Assembly (NCBI RefSeq): GCF_006716065.1 | Contig: NZ_VFOL01000001.1 | Coordinates: forward strand, 3,596,001 to 3,660,000 | Origin: Salinispora arenicola | Lineage (GTDB): Bacteria > Actinomycetota > Actinomycetes > Mycobacteriales > Micromonosporaceae | DNA length: 64,000 nucleotides | Direction of reading: 5' to 3' | In this document: positions 9,323 to 17,908 of the stretch, one piece after another | Layout: each line of letters starts with the position of its first letter | How positions within the stretch are numbered: position 1 is the stretch's first letter | The notes under the pieces: generated by a model | Seen by the model: only the letters and a program-made list of their open reading frames with translations | Told to the model about the DNA's origin: nothing | Databases searched by the model: none | Program-made: the position numbers and the translations under genes

Positions 9323-9363
9323 GCGGTACTCCGGGGAGGTGCACACCTCCACCGGAGTACCGC
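9323..9363. terminator. Long hairpin between convergent genes
   Basis: Arms of about 18 bases pair almost perfectly (one bulge) around a 2-base loop, between the end of the reductase gene and the end of the protease gene. There is no T-tract, as is common for GC-rich actinobacterial terminators. It would serve both strands. Confidence 0.7.
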
Positions 9364-9434
9364 CGCCACCGCTCAATTACCCCTGGCCAAGCGGATCTCA
9401 TTCGTGGAGATACGGCTTGGGCGCGCAGGTCCCG

Positions 9435-11003
9435 TCACCCGAGATGCCACTTCTGGTTGGCGCCACCATGGCACTCGTAGGTTTGCAGCCGGGCGCCGTC
9501 GGCGCTGTTCCAGTCCTTGACGTCGAGGCACTTGTTCGCCTGTGGGTTGACGAGGTCGTTGGCGCCGGTGAGCACCCACTGCTGGGCTGGGTTGCCACTG
9601 CAGTGCGCGAGCTGGACCACCGCGCCGTTCTCCCGAGAACCCCAGGCGACGTCCATGCAGAGGCCGAAGGCCCGGATGGTGCCGTCGCCCGGGAACGTCC
9701 AGTCCTGTGCGTTGGTGCCGTTACAGTGCCACAGGTGCAGGTACTGCCCGTCCGCCCCGTTGGCGCCCGGTACGTCGACGCACTTGTTGGCCAACCCGAT
9801 GATCCTGTTCGTCGATCCGCCGCCAGAAGTGGTCAGTGACAGTCCGTAGCGGGACAGGATCTCGTTGACCGGCTGGTAGACGGTGGTGCCGCCGGAGGCG
9901 CAGTCGCCGCCGGCACCCGAGGTGACACCCTGTGCCTGGGAGCCGGCGACGAAGGGGCCGCCGGAGTCCCCGGGCTGTGCACAGGCGGTGCTGCGGACCA
10001 ACCCGTGGACGAGTTGGCCGGAGTAGTTGACGGTGACGTTCGTGGCGGTGATGGTGCCGCACCTCCAGCCGGTTGTCCGGCCGGACCGACAGACCGAGGC
10101 ACCGACCGCCGCCTCCTGCGACCCGGTCACCGTGACCACGTTGCCGTCGTGGGTGGACACCCATGGTCGGGGAGTCCAGGTGGCGTTGGTCTGGACCCAG
10201 CCGTAGTCGTCGCCCGGGAATGACGAGCCACGGACGGTCCCCTGCGCGACGCCGGAGCCACTGGTGGGCTCGCCGACGTTGCCGCAGTGTCCGGCGGTGA
10301 CGAATCCGCCGGCCACGGCGAAGCCGACCGAGCAGATGAGGCGGTTGTCGATCACATACTGGTCGCCTCCCCGGATGTCGTAGACCGGGCGGTAGGCGTC
10401 GTCGCTGACCACCACCGACACGGCGTCGTTGGGCAGACCTGCGGCGCGGGCGAAGCTGGTGGCGGCCGCGGGGTTGCTGGCCTGGATCGCGACCGTGTTG
10501 CTGGCCGGCGCGACATGCCAGGCGTGTACCGCGGCACCGGCTCGCGCTGCCCGGCGGTCCAGTCTGGTGGTGAGCCACCTCAGCTCGGCGAGGCTGCGGG
10601 TGACGGTTCGAGGCTCGGCCCCGACGGCGCGGATCTGGTCGGCGAGTGCCGGATCGGTCAACCCGACGACCGTGGTGCGTCCATCGGCGGTGATCCAGGT
10701 TCCGGCGTACGCGTCGGCCAGTTCGGCCCGCATCCGCCGCTCGATCGACGGCGCGGTGGCGTCAACGGTGAGACGCGCGGCCAACTGGTCGGCGGTGAGG
10801 TCGAGATCTCGCCGGAGGGCTTCGAGTTGGCCGGCCGGGAGCGCTGTCGGCTCAGCGGCGACCGGTGTGGCGACGACCGGTGTGGCGAGCGTGTCCGAGG
10901 CGCCGGATACACCAGCGGTAGCGGCGGCGGGGGCGGGGGCGGGGGCGGTGACGAGACATATGCCGAGGACGAAGCCCACCAGCGCGTTCAGCTTGCGGCT
11001 CAT
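9435..11003 (-). CDS. Secreted chymotrypsin-like serine protease (S1E, alpha-lytic/streptogrisin type) with ricin-B lectin domain
   Basis: 522 residues. A signal peptide (MSRKLNALVGFVLG, then an Ala/Pro-rich stretch) is followed by a pro-domain (about 45-195) of the alpha-lytic protease type. The catalytic domain has His in TAGHC, Asp in DDYGW and Ser in GDSGGP. A Ser/Gly linker leads to a C-terminal ricin-B/CBM13 beta-trefoil (about 395-522) with three QxW-like motifs (QDW, QQW, QKW) that should bind sugars. ATG at 11003 is preferred over an in-frame TTG five codons upstream because GGAGG sits at the right distance. The promoter carries a LacI-type operator, suggesting sugar-controlled secretion, perhaps to degrade glycan-associated protein. 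Confidence 0.93.
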   Translation of the reverse strand: MSRKLNALVGFVLGICLVTAPAPAPAAATAGVSGASDTLATPVVATPVAAEPTALPAGQLEALRRDLDLTADQLAARLTVDATAPSIERRMRAELADAYAGTWITADGRTTVVGLTDPALADQIRAVGAEPRTVTRSLAELRWLTTRLDRRAARAGAAVHAWHVAPASNTVAIQASNPAAATSFARAAGLPNDAVSVVVSDDAYRPVYDIRGGDQYVIDNRLICSVGFAVAGGFVTAGHCGNVGEPTSGSGVAQGTVRGSSFPGDDYGWVQTNATWTPRPWVSTHDGNVVTVTGSQEAAVGASVCRSGRTTGWRCGTITATNVTVNYSGQLVHGLVRSTACAQPGDSGGPFVAGSQAQGVTSGAGGDCASGGTTVYQPVNEILSRYGLSLTTSGGGSTNRIIGLANKCVDVPGANGADGQYLHLWHCNGTNAQDWTFPGDGTIRAFGLCMDVAWGSRENGAVVQLAHCSGNPAQQWVLTGANDLVNPQANKCLDVKDWNSADGARLQTYECHGGANQKWHLG

Positions 11004-11040
11004 GCGCGTGACCTCCAAGGTGTGATGGCGATGGGATCAC

Positions 11041-11090
11041 GAGAGCGCTCTCACGAAAGAAACTTAACTAATCATTCATATGGTTGTCAA
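11041..11090 (-). promoter_or_regulatory. Sigma-70 type promoter with LacI-family (CebR-like) operator
   Basis: On the minus strand a perfect -35 TTGACA (11085-11090) is separated by 17-18 bases from TTAAGT/TAAGTT (11061-11067). Just downstream, over the expected transcript start, lies the perfect 12-base palindrome GAGAGCGCTCTC (11041-11052). This resembles the operator of actinobacterial cellulose/cellobiose repressors (consensus TGGGAGCGCTCCCA). It should repress the protease gene, whose ATG is 38 bases on. Confidence 0.75.
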
Positions 11091-11214
11091 TGTCACCCCT
11101 TACTGGCTGATAGATTGGCGACGATGGCCGGGCATCGTTTCGTGTGCCGGGATTCCCCCAACCCAGCCATGCCCGTGACTGACCGCTGTCGCCGTCTGCC
11201 GGGCAGCAGACGGG

Positions 11215-12624
11215 TCAGTCCGCCGCCAGGCGGGACTTCTGTACCTTGCCCAGGGCGTTGCGCGGTAGCGCGTCGACCAGCCGTACCTGCCGGGGACGCT
11301 TGTGCGCCGACAACTGCCGGGCCACGAAGTCGACCAGCTCCGACTCCGGTACACCGTCGCTGACCACGTACGCCGTCACCTGTTGGCCGAGATCAGGGTG
11401 TGGGGTGCCGACCACGGCGGCCTCCCGGACCCCCGGGTGGGTCAGCAGCGCGTCTTCCACCTCGCCGGCGCCGATCCGGTAGCCACCGCTCTTGATCAGG
11501 TCGGTGGCGGCCCGGCCGACGATCCGGTGCCAGCCGTCCGGACCGACCGTGGCGACGTCGCCGGTGCGGAACCACCCGTCGGAGGTGTGGCTGGCCGCGT
11601 CGGCCTCCGGCCGGTGTAGATATCCGTCGAAGAGGGTGGGACCGCACACCTGCAACTCACCCATCGTGTCCCCATCGGCGGGCAACGGTGCGTCGCGTTC
11701 GTCCACCACCCGGGTACGCACCCCGGGCAGCGGCAGCCCCACCGTGCCGGGCCGGTGCGGGCCGTCCGCGCGGGCGCTGACCGTGATAAGCGTCTCGGTC
11801 ATGCCGTACCGTTCCACGATCCGGCGCCCGGTCAGCGCGGCGAGATCCGCGCAGACGGTCGCCGGCAGGGCGGCGCTGCCCGAGACCAGTAGCCGGGCCG
11901 AGCGCAGGGCTCGGGCCGCGTCCGGCGCGGCGGCGATCCGGGACCAGACCGTCGGGACGCCGAAGTAGAGCGAGCCGTTCGCCCGCGCGTACCGTTCGGG
12001 GGTGGGCCGGCCCACGTGGTGCAGCCGGCTGCCCAGTCGCAGCGGGCCGAGTACGCCGAGCACCAGCCCGTGTACGTGGAACAAGGGCAGCCCGTGGACC
12101 AGCAGGTCGTCCGGCGTCCACCCCCAGGCCGCGGCGAGCCCGTCCAAACAGGCGGCAACGGCCCGCCGGGACAGCACCACGCCCTTCGGGGCCCCCGTGG
12201 TGCCGCTGGTGTAGAGGATCAGGGCGGTACCGGTGGGGTCGGGCTCCGGAAGTGTGCTGTCCGACCGCTGGGTGAGGTCCACCGGGACGATCGGGCGGCC
12301 GAGGTAGTCGCCCTGGCGTTGACTGCCCGCCGGCACGAGCACCGCCTCGGCGGACGAGTCGCGCAGGATGTGGTCGCGTTCCATCGGTCCGGAGTCCGGC
12401 GGCACCGGCACGACCGCCGTACCGGCCTGCAGCGCCCCGACGACACCGACCACCGTCGCCAGGTCAGTGCTGGCCTCGACGGCCACCCGGTCAAGGCCGC
12501 GCAGGTCGTCGGCGACAGCCGTGGCGAGCCGGCGCAACTCCACCCAGGACACTGACTGGTCGTTGATCCGGACCGCGTCCGGCCGCTCGTCGGCGGACTC
12601 GGACACCCAGTGGAGCAGCCGCAC
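11215..12624 (-). CDS. matB: Malonyl-CoA synthetase MatB-like acyl-CoA ligase
   Basis: A 469-residue ANL-superfamily ligase. Motifs: the P-loop YTSGTTGAPKGVVLS, YGMTET (A5), the hinge region around GYRIGAGEVEDALL, and the C-terminal LPRNALGKVQKSRL with the catalytic Lys. The length and the GYRIGAGEVE signature fit MatB, which makes malonyl- or methylmalonyl-CoA from the free diacid, ATP and CoA. Such a product would feed the PKS at the left edge, though the two are separated by the protease. The GTG at 12624 is chosen because GGGAGG lies seven bases upstream; a longer frame opens to 12861 but its extra residues are low-complexity. Another acyl-CoA ligase specificity cannot be excluded. Confidence 0.85.
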   Translation of the reverse strand: MRLLHWVSESADERPDAVRINDQSVSWVELRRLATAVADDLRGLDRVAVEASTDLATVVGVVGALQAGTAVVPVPPDSGPMERDHILRDSSAEAVLVPAGSQRQGDYLGRPIVPVDLTQRSDSTLPEPDPTGTALILYTSGTTGAPKGVVLSRRAVAACLDGLAAAWGWTPDDLLVHGLPLFHVHGLVLGVLGPLRLGSRLHHVGRPTPERYARANGSLYFGVPTVWSRIAAAPDAARALRSARLLVSGSAALPATVCADLAALTGRRIVERYGMTETLITVSARADGPHRPGTVGLPLPGVRTRVVDERDAPLPADGDTMGELQVCGPTLFDGYLHRPEADAASHTSDGWFRTGDVATVGPDGWHRIVGRAATDLIKSGGYRIGAGEVEDALLTHPGVREAAVVGTPHPDLGQQVTAYVVSDGVPESELVDFVARQLSAHKRPRQVRLVDALPRNALGKVQKSRLAAD

Positions 12625-12869
12625 CTTCCCACCTCCCGCTGTCGGTAGCATCCTGGCGCCTACCGGGCCGGAACGCCAGCGCCGCCGGAAGGCTCTGCCG
12701 GACCCTCCGACCGTAGCCGCGGCTCCCAGAGCCGGCCACCCCTGTCGACCGTGCCGGTGCCGCCCGGCGGCGGCGGCCATTGCGCTGGCCGGCGCACATC
12801 CAAGCGGCGACTCGGAACGGGAACGCCTCCAGGGTTTTGACGACGTTTGACGTTGTAACATGGGTTAGC

Positions 12870-13580
12870 GTGACAACCGTGAACACCGGGCCGACCGGGC
12901 AGGCCATCGACACCACCCGGCACCGGGCGCTCGGCACCGTCAGCCGGGCCTCGATCCTGGAACTGACCCGCGCCGCTGCCGGTGGCCTCACCATCGCCGA
13001 GGTCAGCGCACGGACCGGCCTGCATCCCTCCACCGCCCGCAGCCACCTCGACCGGCTTGTCGATGCCGGCCTACTGGTCAAGGCACGGGCCAGCGGTGGC
13101 CAGCCAGGACGACCGGCATGGCGCTACCGGCCCGTGCCCGAGGAGGCCCCTGCGCCGGCGCCGTACCGGGCCCTCGCCGCGGCCCTGCTCGAGCATCTGG
13201 CCCGGCAGGGCCGGGGCGACGTCCGGGCCGAGGCGGCCCGTGCCGGCCATGACTGGGGACGTCACCTCGCGGCGGCGACACCACCCGGGGGGAAGCCGGT
13301 CGACACCGCGGTGGCGGTCCTGCGCGGCCTGGGCTTCGACCCCGAGCTGCGACCCACGGCTGACGGACACACCGAGATCCACCTGTACACCTGTCCGTTC
13401 CTCGAACTGGTGAGCCGGAACCCGGACGCCATCTGCGGGCTGCACGTCGGCGTCGTACGCGGCGCCCTGGAGCAGGCGGGCGCCCCACCGAACGACGCCG
13501 TACTGGAGCCGTTCGGTGCGCCGACCGCCTGCGTGGTGCGGCTGTCCCTGCCGGCCGACGACAGCACGGGGCCGAAATGA
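12870..13580 (+). CDS. Winged-helix transcriptional regulator with SufR-like Cys-containing C-terminus
   Basis: About 236 residues. The N-terminal winged HTH (LTIAEVSARTGLHPSTARSH then a wing rich in Gly/Gln/Pro) is of the DeoR/ArsR type. The C-terminal part has a CPF motif, a second Cys 13 residues later, a His three residues after that, and a third Cys after a further 28 residues. This recalls the SufR-type Fe-S binding region, with one of the four usual Cys missing. GTG at 12870 has no ribosome-binding site, and TAACAT lies nine bases upstream, so the message may be leaderless. The stop overlaps the start of the YwiC-like gene. The hmp and nar neighbours suggest response to NO, oxygen or nitrate. 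Confidence 0.85.
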   Translation: MTTVNTGPTGQAIDTTRHRALGTVSRASILELTRAAAGGLTIAEVSARTGLHPSTARSHLDRLVDAGLLVKARASGGQPGRPAWRYRPVPEEAPAPAPYRALAAALLEHLARQGRGDVRAEAARAGHDWGRHLAAATPPGGKPVDTAVAVLRGLGFDPELRPTADGHTEIHLYTCPFLELVSRNPDAICGLHVGVVRGALEQAGAPPNDAVLEPFGAPTACVVRLSLPADDSTGPK

Positions 13581-14356
13581 GTGCCCAACCGGGGGCGGCG
13601 CCCGCGACCAGCGCCCCCGCCGCCCGGCCGACCAACCGCCGGCGGACGGTCCGTCGCTATCTGCCGCCGCAACACGGGGCCTGGGCGATGCTCCTGCTGC
13701 CGTTCCTGGTCGGGGTCGCCGTGGTCGGGCCGCGGTGGCTGCAGCTGCCGCTGTTCGGTGCGTGGCTGGCCGGCTACCTGCTGTCCTACTACGTGTTCCA
13801 GGCCATCAAGAGTCGTCGACCGCGCCGCTTCCGTGCGCAACTGTGGGTGTACGCCCTGATCGCGATGCCGCTGGCCCTGGCAGTGGTTGTCGTCCGGCCG
13901 GCTGCGCTCTGGTACGCCCCGGCCTACGCGGTACTGCTCGCGGTCAACGCCTGGTACGCCTGGCGCCGGCGTGAGCGGGCCCTGCTCAACGATCTCGCCT
14001 CGGTGGTGCAGAGCTGTCTGCTGATCTTCGTCGTGGCTACCGTCGCCGGTGTGTCGCCGGAACAGGTCGTCCCCGCGTTCGTGGCGGTGCTGCTCTACCT
14101 GGTGGGCACCGTCTGCTACGTCAAGACAATGATCCGGGAGCGCGGAAGCGCCGCCTACCTGCGCCTGTCCATCAGTTACCACCTGGTGGCGCTGGTCGCG
14201 GCGACCCTGCTCGACGTCCTACTCGCCCCGATCTTCCTGGTGCTGTTGATCCGTGCGTGGCTTCTGCCGGGGCGTCGGCTACGCCCCGCCCAGGTTGGCG
14301 CGATCGAGATCGTCTCCTCCGTTCTCGTGTTCATCACCCTGGTGCTGATCTCCTGA
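13577..14356 (+). CDS. YwiC-like integral membrane protein
   Basis: 259 residues. A basic N-terminus is followed by the signature YLPPQHGAWAMLLLPFLVG and then about seven to eight hydrophobic segments. The family is named after Bacillus subtilis YwiC, encoded within that organism's narK-fnr-narGHJI locus, and its biochemical role is unknown. Here it is again beside nitrate respiration genes, which supports a link with that process. The ATGA overlap with the upstream regulator indicates translational coupling. Confidence 0.9.
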   Translation: MSAQPGAAPATSAPAARPTNRRRTVRRYLPPQHGAWAMLLLPFLVGVAVVGPRWLQLPLFGAWLAGYLLSYYVFQAIKSRRPRRFRAQLWVYALIAMPLALAVVVVRPAALWYAPAYAVLLAVNAWYAWRRRERALLNDLASVVQSCLLIFVVATVAGVSPEQVVPAFVAVLLYLVGTVCYVKTMIRERGSAAYLRLSISYHLVALVAATLLDVLLAPIFLVLLIRAWLLPGRRLRPAQVGAIEIVSSVLVFITLVLIS

Positions 14357-14362
14357 CACCGC

Positions 14363-14412
14363 GGCCGGGCGGGCACCTCGGGCGCCGGAGCGCGTGGGGT
14401 GCCCGCCCGGCC
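14363..14412. terminator. Perfect 15-bp hairpin between convergent ywiC-like and hmp genes
   Basis: Arms 14363-14377 and 14398-14412 are exact reverse complements (15 bp, all but two pairs G-C) around a 20-base loop. It lies seven bases after the YwiC-like stop and before the end of hmp, so it can end transcription from both sides. There is no T-tract. Confidence 0.85.
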
Positions 14413-14469
14413 GGGGCGGGGGAGGGCGACCACGTCCGGGAGGCGGAGTGATCGGCCGCCGGGCGACGG

Positions 14470-15681
14470 CTAGTCGTGCAGCATTCCCGGGCCGAACACG
14501 TCGTAGGCGATCCGGTCCTTCGGAACGCCCCGGCGCAGGAGTTCGCCACGGACCTGGTACATGAACGGCACCGGCCCGCAGAGGTGCACCTGTACCTCGG
14601 CCGGGAGCGGGATCCGGCTCGGGTCCACGCGGCCAGCGGCGACCTCCGCCTTCAGCCCGTCCAACTCGCCGTCGGTGGCCTCCTCGTACCACAGCTGCAT
14701 CGACAGGTTCGGCAGCTGCTCCGTCAGGCCAGGCAACTCGTGGCGGCGGGCGTGGGCGACGGCGCTGTGGTCGGCGTGCACCAGCACCACCTCCCGATCG
14801 GTCCTGGCCGCCGCCAGGTGGTGCAGGGCCGACATCGCCGGGGTGAGCCCGATGCCGGCGCTGACCAGTAGCAGCGGACCGTCCTCCCCGATTGCGCTGA
14901 CCTCGCCGAACGGCGGGCTGAGCCGGAGCGTGTCACCGACAGCCACCCGCTCGTGCAGGAAGGTCGAGACCGCGCCCTCCGGCGCGTCGGCGGTGGCGCG
15001 TACTCGCTTGACGGTGATCTGCCAGTGGGGTGCCCCCGGCCGGTTGGAGAGGCTGTACTGCCGGATCTGCTGGCCCCGATCACCGTCCAGGTCGACTGCG
15101 ACGGAGACGTACTGTCCTGGGGTGAACGTGGGCAGCGGGCCGCCGTCGACCGGAACCAACGTGAACGTGACGACGTCCGCTGTCTCTCGGATGGTCTCCA
15201 CCACCCGCCAGTCCCGCCACACCGATCCGTCCTCGGCCACCCCGGCCTCGGTGTAGAGCCGCGCCTCCCGAGCGATCAGCTCGCAGGCGAGCAGCCAGTA
15301 CACCTCGTCCCAGGCCGTCGCGACCTCCTCTGTCACGGCCTCGCCGAGTACCTCAGCGACCGCGGCGAGCAGGTGCCGACCGACGATGGTGTACTGGGTG
15401 GCGGTGATGCCGAGTGAGGCGTGTTTGTGGGCGATCCGGTCCAGAATCGGATTCCACGAGGTGTTGCTGCTGCCGGTGAGGTGCTCGGCGTAGGCGATGA
15501 CGGCCGCGGCGAGCGCGGCCTTCTGCTCCCCGGTGGCCTGGTTGCCTTTGTTGAAGATGTTCAGTAACTCCGGGTGGGCCTTGAACATCCGCGGGTAGAA
15601 CCGGCCGGTGATCGCCTCACCGTGCGCCTTCACCGCGGGCAGCGTTGCCGTTACCACCGCTGCTGATGATTCCGTGAGCAA
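14470..15681 (-). CDS. hmp: Flavohemoglobin Hmp (nitric oxide dioxygenase)
   Basis: 403 residues, the family length. The globin domain (about 1-140) has Tyr in RFYPRMF, IFNKGNQ with the distal Gln, and the proximal His in IAHKHASLGI. The FAD domain has RQYSLSN. The NAD(P) domain has SAGIGLTPAMSAL and CGPVPFM. The enzyme oxidises NO to nitrate using O2 and NAD(P)H. The start is set at TTG 15681: it gives the canonical N-terminus (LTESSAAVVTATLPAV) and has AAAGGAG five bases upstream, whereas the ATG six codons earlier (15699) lacks a site. Placed among nar genes, it should detoxify NO made during nitrate respiration. Confidence 0.96.
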   Translation of the reverse strand: MLTESSAAVVTATLPAVKAHGEAITGRFYPRMFKAHPELLNIFNKGNQATGEQKAALAAAVIAYAEHLTGSSNTSWNPILDRIAHKHASLGITATQYTIVGRHLLAAVAEVLGEAVTEEVATAWDEVYWLLACELIAREARLYTEAGVAEDGSVWRDWRVVETIRETADVVTFTLVPVDGGPLPTFTPGQYVSVAVDLDGDRGQQIRQYSLSNRPGAPHWQITVKRVRATADAPEGAVSTFLHERVAVGDTLRLSPPFGEVSAIGEDGPLLLVSAGIGLTPAMSALHHLAAARTDREVVLVHADHSAVAHARRHELPGLTEQLPNLSMQLWYEEATDGELDGLKAEVAAGRVDPSRIPLPAEVQVHLCGPVPFMYQVRGELLRRGVPKDRIAYDVFGPGMLHD

Positions 15682-15729
15682 GACCACTCCTTTGTGCATC
15701 GATCGGATCCGAGCCCGCCGTTCACATCG

Positions 15730-15748
15730 GCTCGCTCTCCGAGCGAGC
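15730..15748. promoter_or_regulatory. Inverted repeat upstream of hmp
   Basis: GCTCGCTC and GAGCGAGC, exact reverse complements with a 3-base spacer, lie 49-67 bases before the hmp start. It could be an operator for an NO-responsive regulator or a leader hairpin. No match to a known consensus is claimed. Confidence 0.45.
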
Positions 15749-15944
15749 ACTCTGAAACGTGACCCGGTCCCACAAAACAGACGTGCAACATCCCGGATCA
15801 GGGTCGAAGGGCCCTGGTTCTAGGTATTGCCGGTCACACCGCAGGGATGCCGGGCCGGTGTCGGCACACCATTCGGCTCGGCCGACATCCGCGGGAGCAC
15901 GCATCCGGCTCTGGCGCCGGACCGGGCTTGGTATCCGCGTCGCC

Positions 15945-17150
15945 CTACCGGGACGTCGCGGTGGCCTCGTCGGGGCGGTCCCTCATCCGTACGGCGGTGT
16001 AGACAGCAGCCGCGAGAGCGATGTTGGACAGCAGCATCAGGCCGATGGCGTAGGAGCCTTCGAGGTCGAACACCCAACCCATGATCAGTGGGGGGACGAA
16101 GCCCCCGAGGCCGCCGGCGGCGCCGACGACGCCGGTGACGGTGCCGACCTTGTCGGTGGGTGCCACCTTGCCGACGAGGGCGAACACGCCGCCACTGGCA
16201 GCACCGAGCAGGGCCGCCATCCCGAGAAAGGTGATCGTGGCGACGGGAGTGAGGGGCGGCTGGAACGCCTGGACGAGGGCGAACCCGGCGGTGCCGGCAA
16301 AGCACCAGACCAGCACGGGCACGGGGTGGAGGCGGTCGGACAACCAGCCCCCGACAGGCCGGGCGATGACGGCGAGCACCACGAAGCCGGCGGTGCGCAA
16401 CGCGGCGTCATGCTCGGCCAGTTCGTAGGCGATGCGCAGGTATGCCGGTAGGTAGACGCTGAAGGCCACGAATCCGCCGAAACTGACCGCGTAGAGGAAG
16501 CACAGTTGCCAGGTCACGGGGAGCCGGCTGACATCGGCGGTGCGGGCCCACACGGAGGTGGTGGGCCGCGGTCGGTTCGGCTCGTCGCGGACGAGGAGGA
16601 ACGCGACCACCGCGTAGCCGGCGAGGATGGCGGCGACGAGCAGGAAGGGGGTGGCCTCGCCGTAGGCGTCGCCCAACCGGATGGTGGTGAAGTTGGCGAT
16701 CGCGGTGCCGCCCATGCCGACGCCGAACACGCCGATGGCGAAGCCCCGGCGGGCGGGCGGGTACCAGGCCGAGACGAGCGGGACGCCGACGGCGAACGCG
16801 GTGCCTCCGATGCCGAGGAAGAAGCCGGTGATGATCAGCGCCGGGTAGGACGACACCACCGACAGGGCCAGCACGGGTACCACGGTGGCCAGGGAGACCA
16901 GCGGGAACATGATTCGTGCGCCGAACCGGTCGGTGAGCGCGCCGATCGGGATCCGGCCGAGCGAGCCGACCACGACGGGTACCGCTACCAGCAGCGACTG
17001 GGCGGTGAAGCTCAACCCGAGGCGTTCCTTGATACCGGGAGCGAGTGGACCGAGCAGTGCCCAGGCCCAGAAGTTCAGCGCGAACCCGACAGTGGCCAGC
17101 ACCAGGTTGCGCGGTGCGCCGGCAGCCGACGGAGCTGCGCCCGAACTCAC
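15945..17150 (-). CDS. narK: Nitrate/nitrite transporter NarK (MFS)
   Basis: A 401-residue MFS protein with twelve predicted membrane segments. It carries the opening FALNFWAWALLGPLAP and the Gly-rich nitrate signature regions GFFLGIGGTAFAVGVPLVSAW and VVGAAGGLGGFVPPL, typical of NarK-type carriers. It would import nitrate and/or export nitrite for NarGHI. The GTG start overlaps the narI stop in GTGA, so it is the last gene of a narGHJI-narK transcription unit. Directionality (NarK1 proton symport or NarK2 antiport) cannot be settled by eye. Confidence 0.94.
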   Translation of the reverse strand: MSSGAAPSAAGAPRNLVLATVGFALNFWAWALLGPLAPGIKERLGLSFTAQSLLVAVPVVVGSLGRIPIGALTDRFGARIMFPLVSLATVVPVLALSVVSSYPALIITGFFLGIGGTAFAVGVPLVSAWYPPARRGFAIGVFGVGMGGTAIANFTTIRLGDAYGEATPFLLVAAILAGYAVVAFLLVRDEPNRPRPTTSVWARTADVSRLPVTWQLCFLYAVSFGGFVAFSVYLPAYLRIAYELAEHDAALRTAGFVVLAVIARPVGGWLSDRLHPVPVLVWCFAGTAGFALVQAFQPPLTPVATITFLGMAALLGAASGGVFALVGKVAPTDKVGTVTGVVGAAGGLGGFVPPLIMGWVFDLEGSYAIGLMLLSNIALAAAVYTAVRMRDRPDEATATSR

Positions 17151-17908
17151 GTTCGTCGCCCTCGGGACGAGGATCGGGTCGGCAGTTGCGGCGGCCCCTC
17201 CCAGCCCGGCCGAGGGCGACGTGGCCGGGTTCCATGGCTGCGGTAGACGACGTACGGCCGGGTGACATAGCCGATCGGTGCGCTGAAGGCGTGCACCAGC
17301 CGGGTGAACGGCCAGAACGCGAACAGGGCGAACGCGGCCACGACATGGAGCTGGAAACCGATTGGCACGCCGGCCATGAGTTCTGGGTCGGGGCTGAGAT
17401 AGAACAGCGACCGGAACCAGGGTGAGACATCCGCGCGGTAGTCGTAGCCCCCCTCGGTGATGTTGCCCCGCACGGTGTTCCAGAGTCCCAGCATGATGAC
17501 GGCCGCGAGAAACACGTACATCGCCTTGTCGTTGCGGGTGGTGGCAGCGAAGACGGGGCCGGTGAGCCGGCGGCGGATGATCAGGATGACCATTCCGGCC
17601 AGGGTGCAGAAGCCGGCGATGGTGCCGATGAAGACGGCCATGAAGTGGTAGTTGTGCTGGCTGATACCGACGGCCTCGGTCCAGGATGTGGGGATGAGCA
17701 GGCCGACGACATGTCCGATCAAAACCATGAGTACGCCGAAATGGAACAGTGGGCTACCCCAGCGCAACAAGGTGGTCTCGTACAGCTGGGACGAGCGGGT
17801 GGTCCAGCCGAACTTGTCGTAGCGATACCGCCAGATCAACCCGCCGATCAGGATCGTTGTGGTCAGGTACGGGTAGACCACCCAGAGCAGGACGTCCACG
17901 GTGTTCAC
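17147..17908 (-). CDS. narI: Respiratory nitrate reductase gamma subunit (cytochrome b)
   Basis: 253 residues. The membrane subunit takes electrons from quinol through two b hemes to NarH. Five hydrophobic segments are visible, from VDVLLWVVYPYLTTTILIGG onward. Probable heme ligands are His residues in LFHFGVLMVLIGHVVG and in GFQLHVVAAF with the later RLVHAF. The GTG start at 17908 overlaps the narJ stop in GTGA, and the stop overlaps narK in the same way. The frame stays open far upstream, but those residues are an out-of-frame reading of narJ. Confidence 0.95.
   Translation of the reverse strand: MNTVDVLLWVVYPYLTTTILIGGLIWRYRYDKFGWTTRSSQLYETTLLRWGSPLFHFGVLMVLIGHVVGLLIPTSWTEAVGISQHNYHFMAVFIGTIAGFCTLAGMVILIIRRRLTGPVFAATTRNDKAMYVFLAAVIMLGLWNTVRGNITEGGYDYRADVSPWFRSLFYLSPDPELMAGVPIGFQLHVVAAFALFAFWPFTRLVHAFSAPIGYVTRPYVVYRSHGTRPRRPRPGWEGPPQLPTRSSSRGRRT

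Noticed and set aside
10287..11363. A 358-codon plus-strand frame opposite the protease pro-region
   Set aside because: Crosses the protease promoter and operator, has a Gly-run artefact and no coding character.
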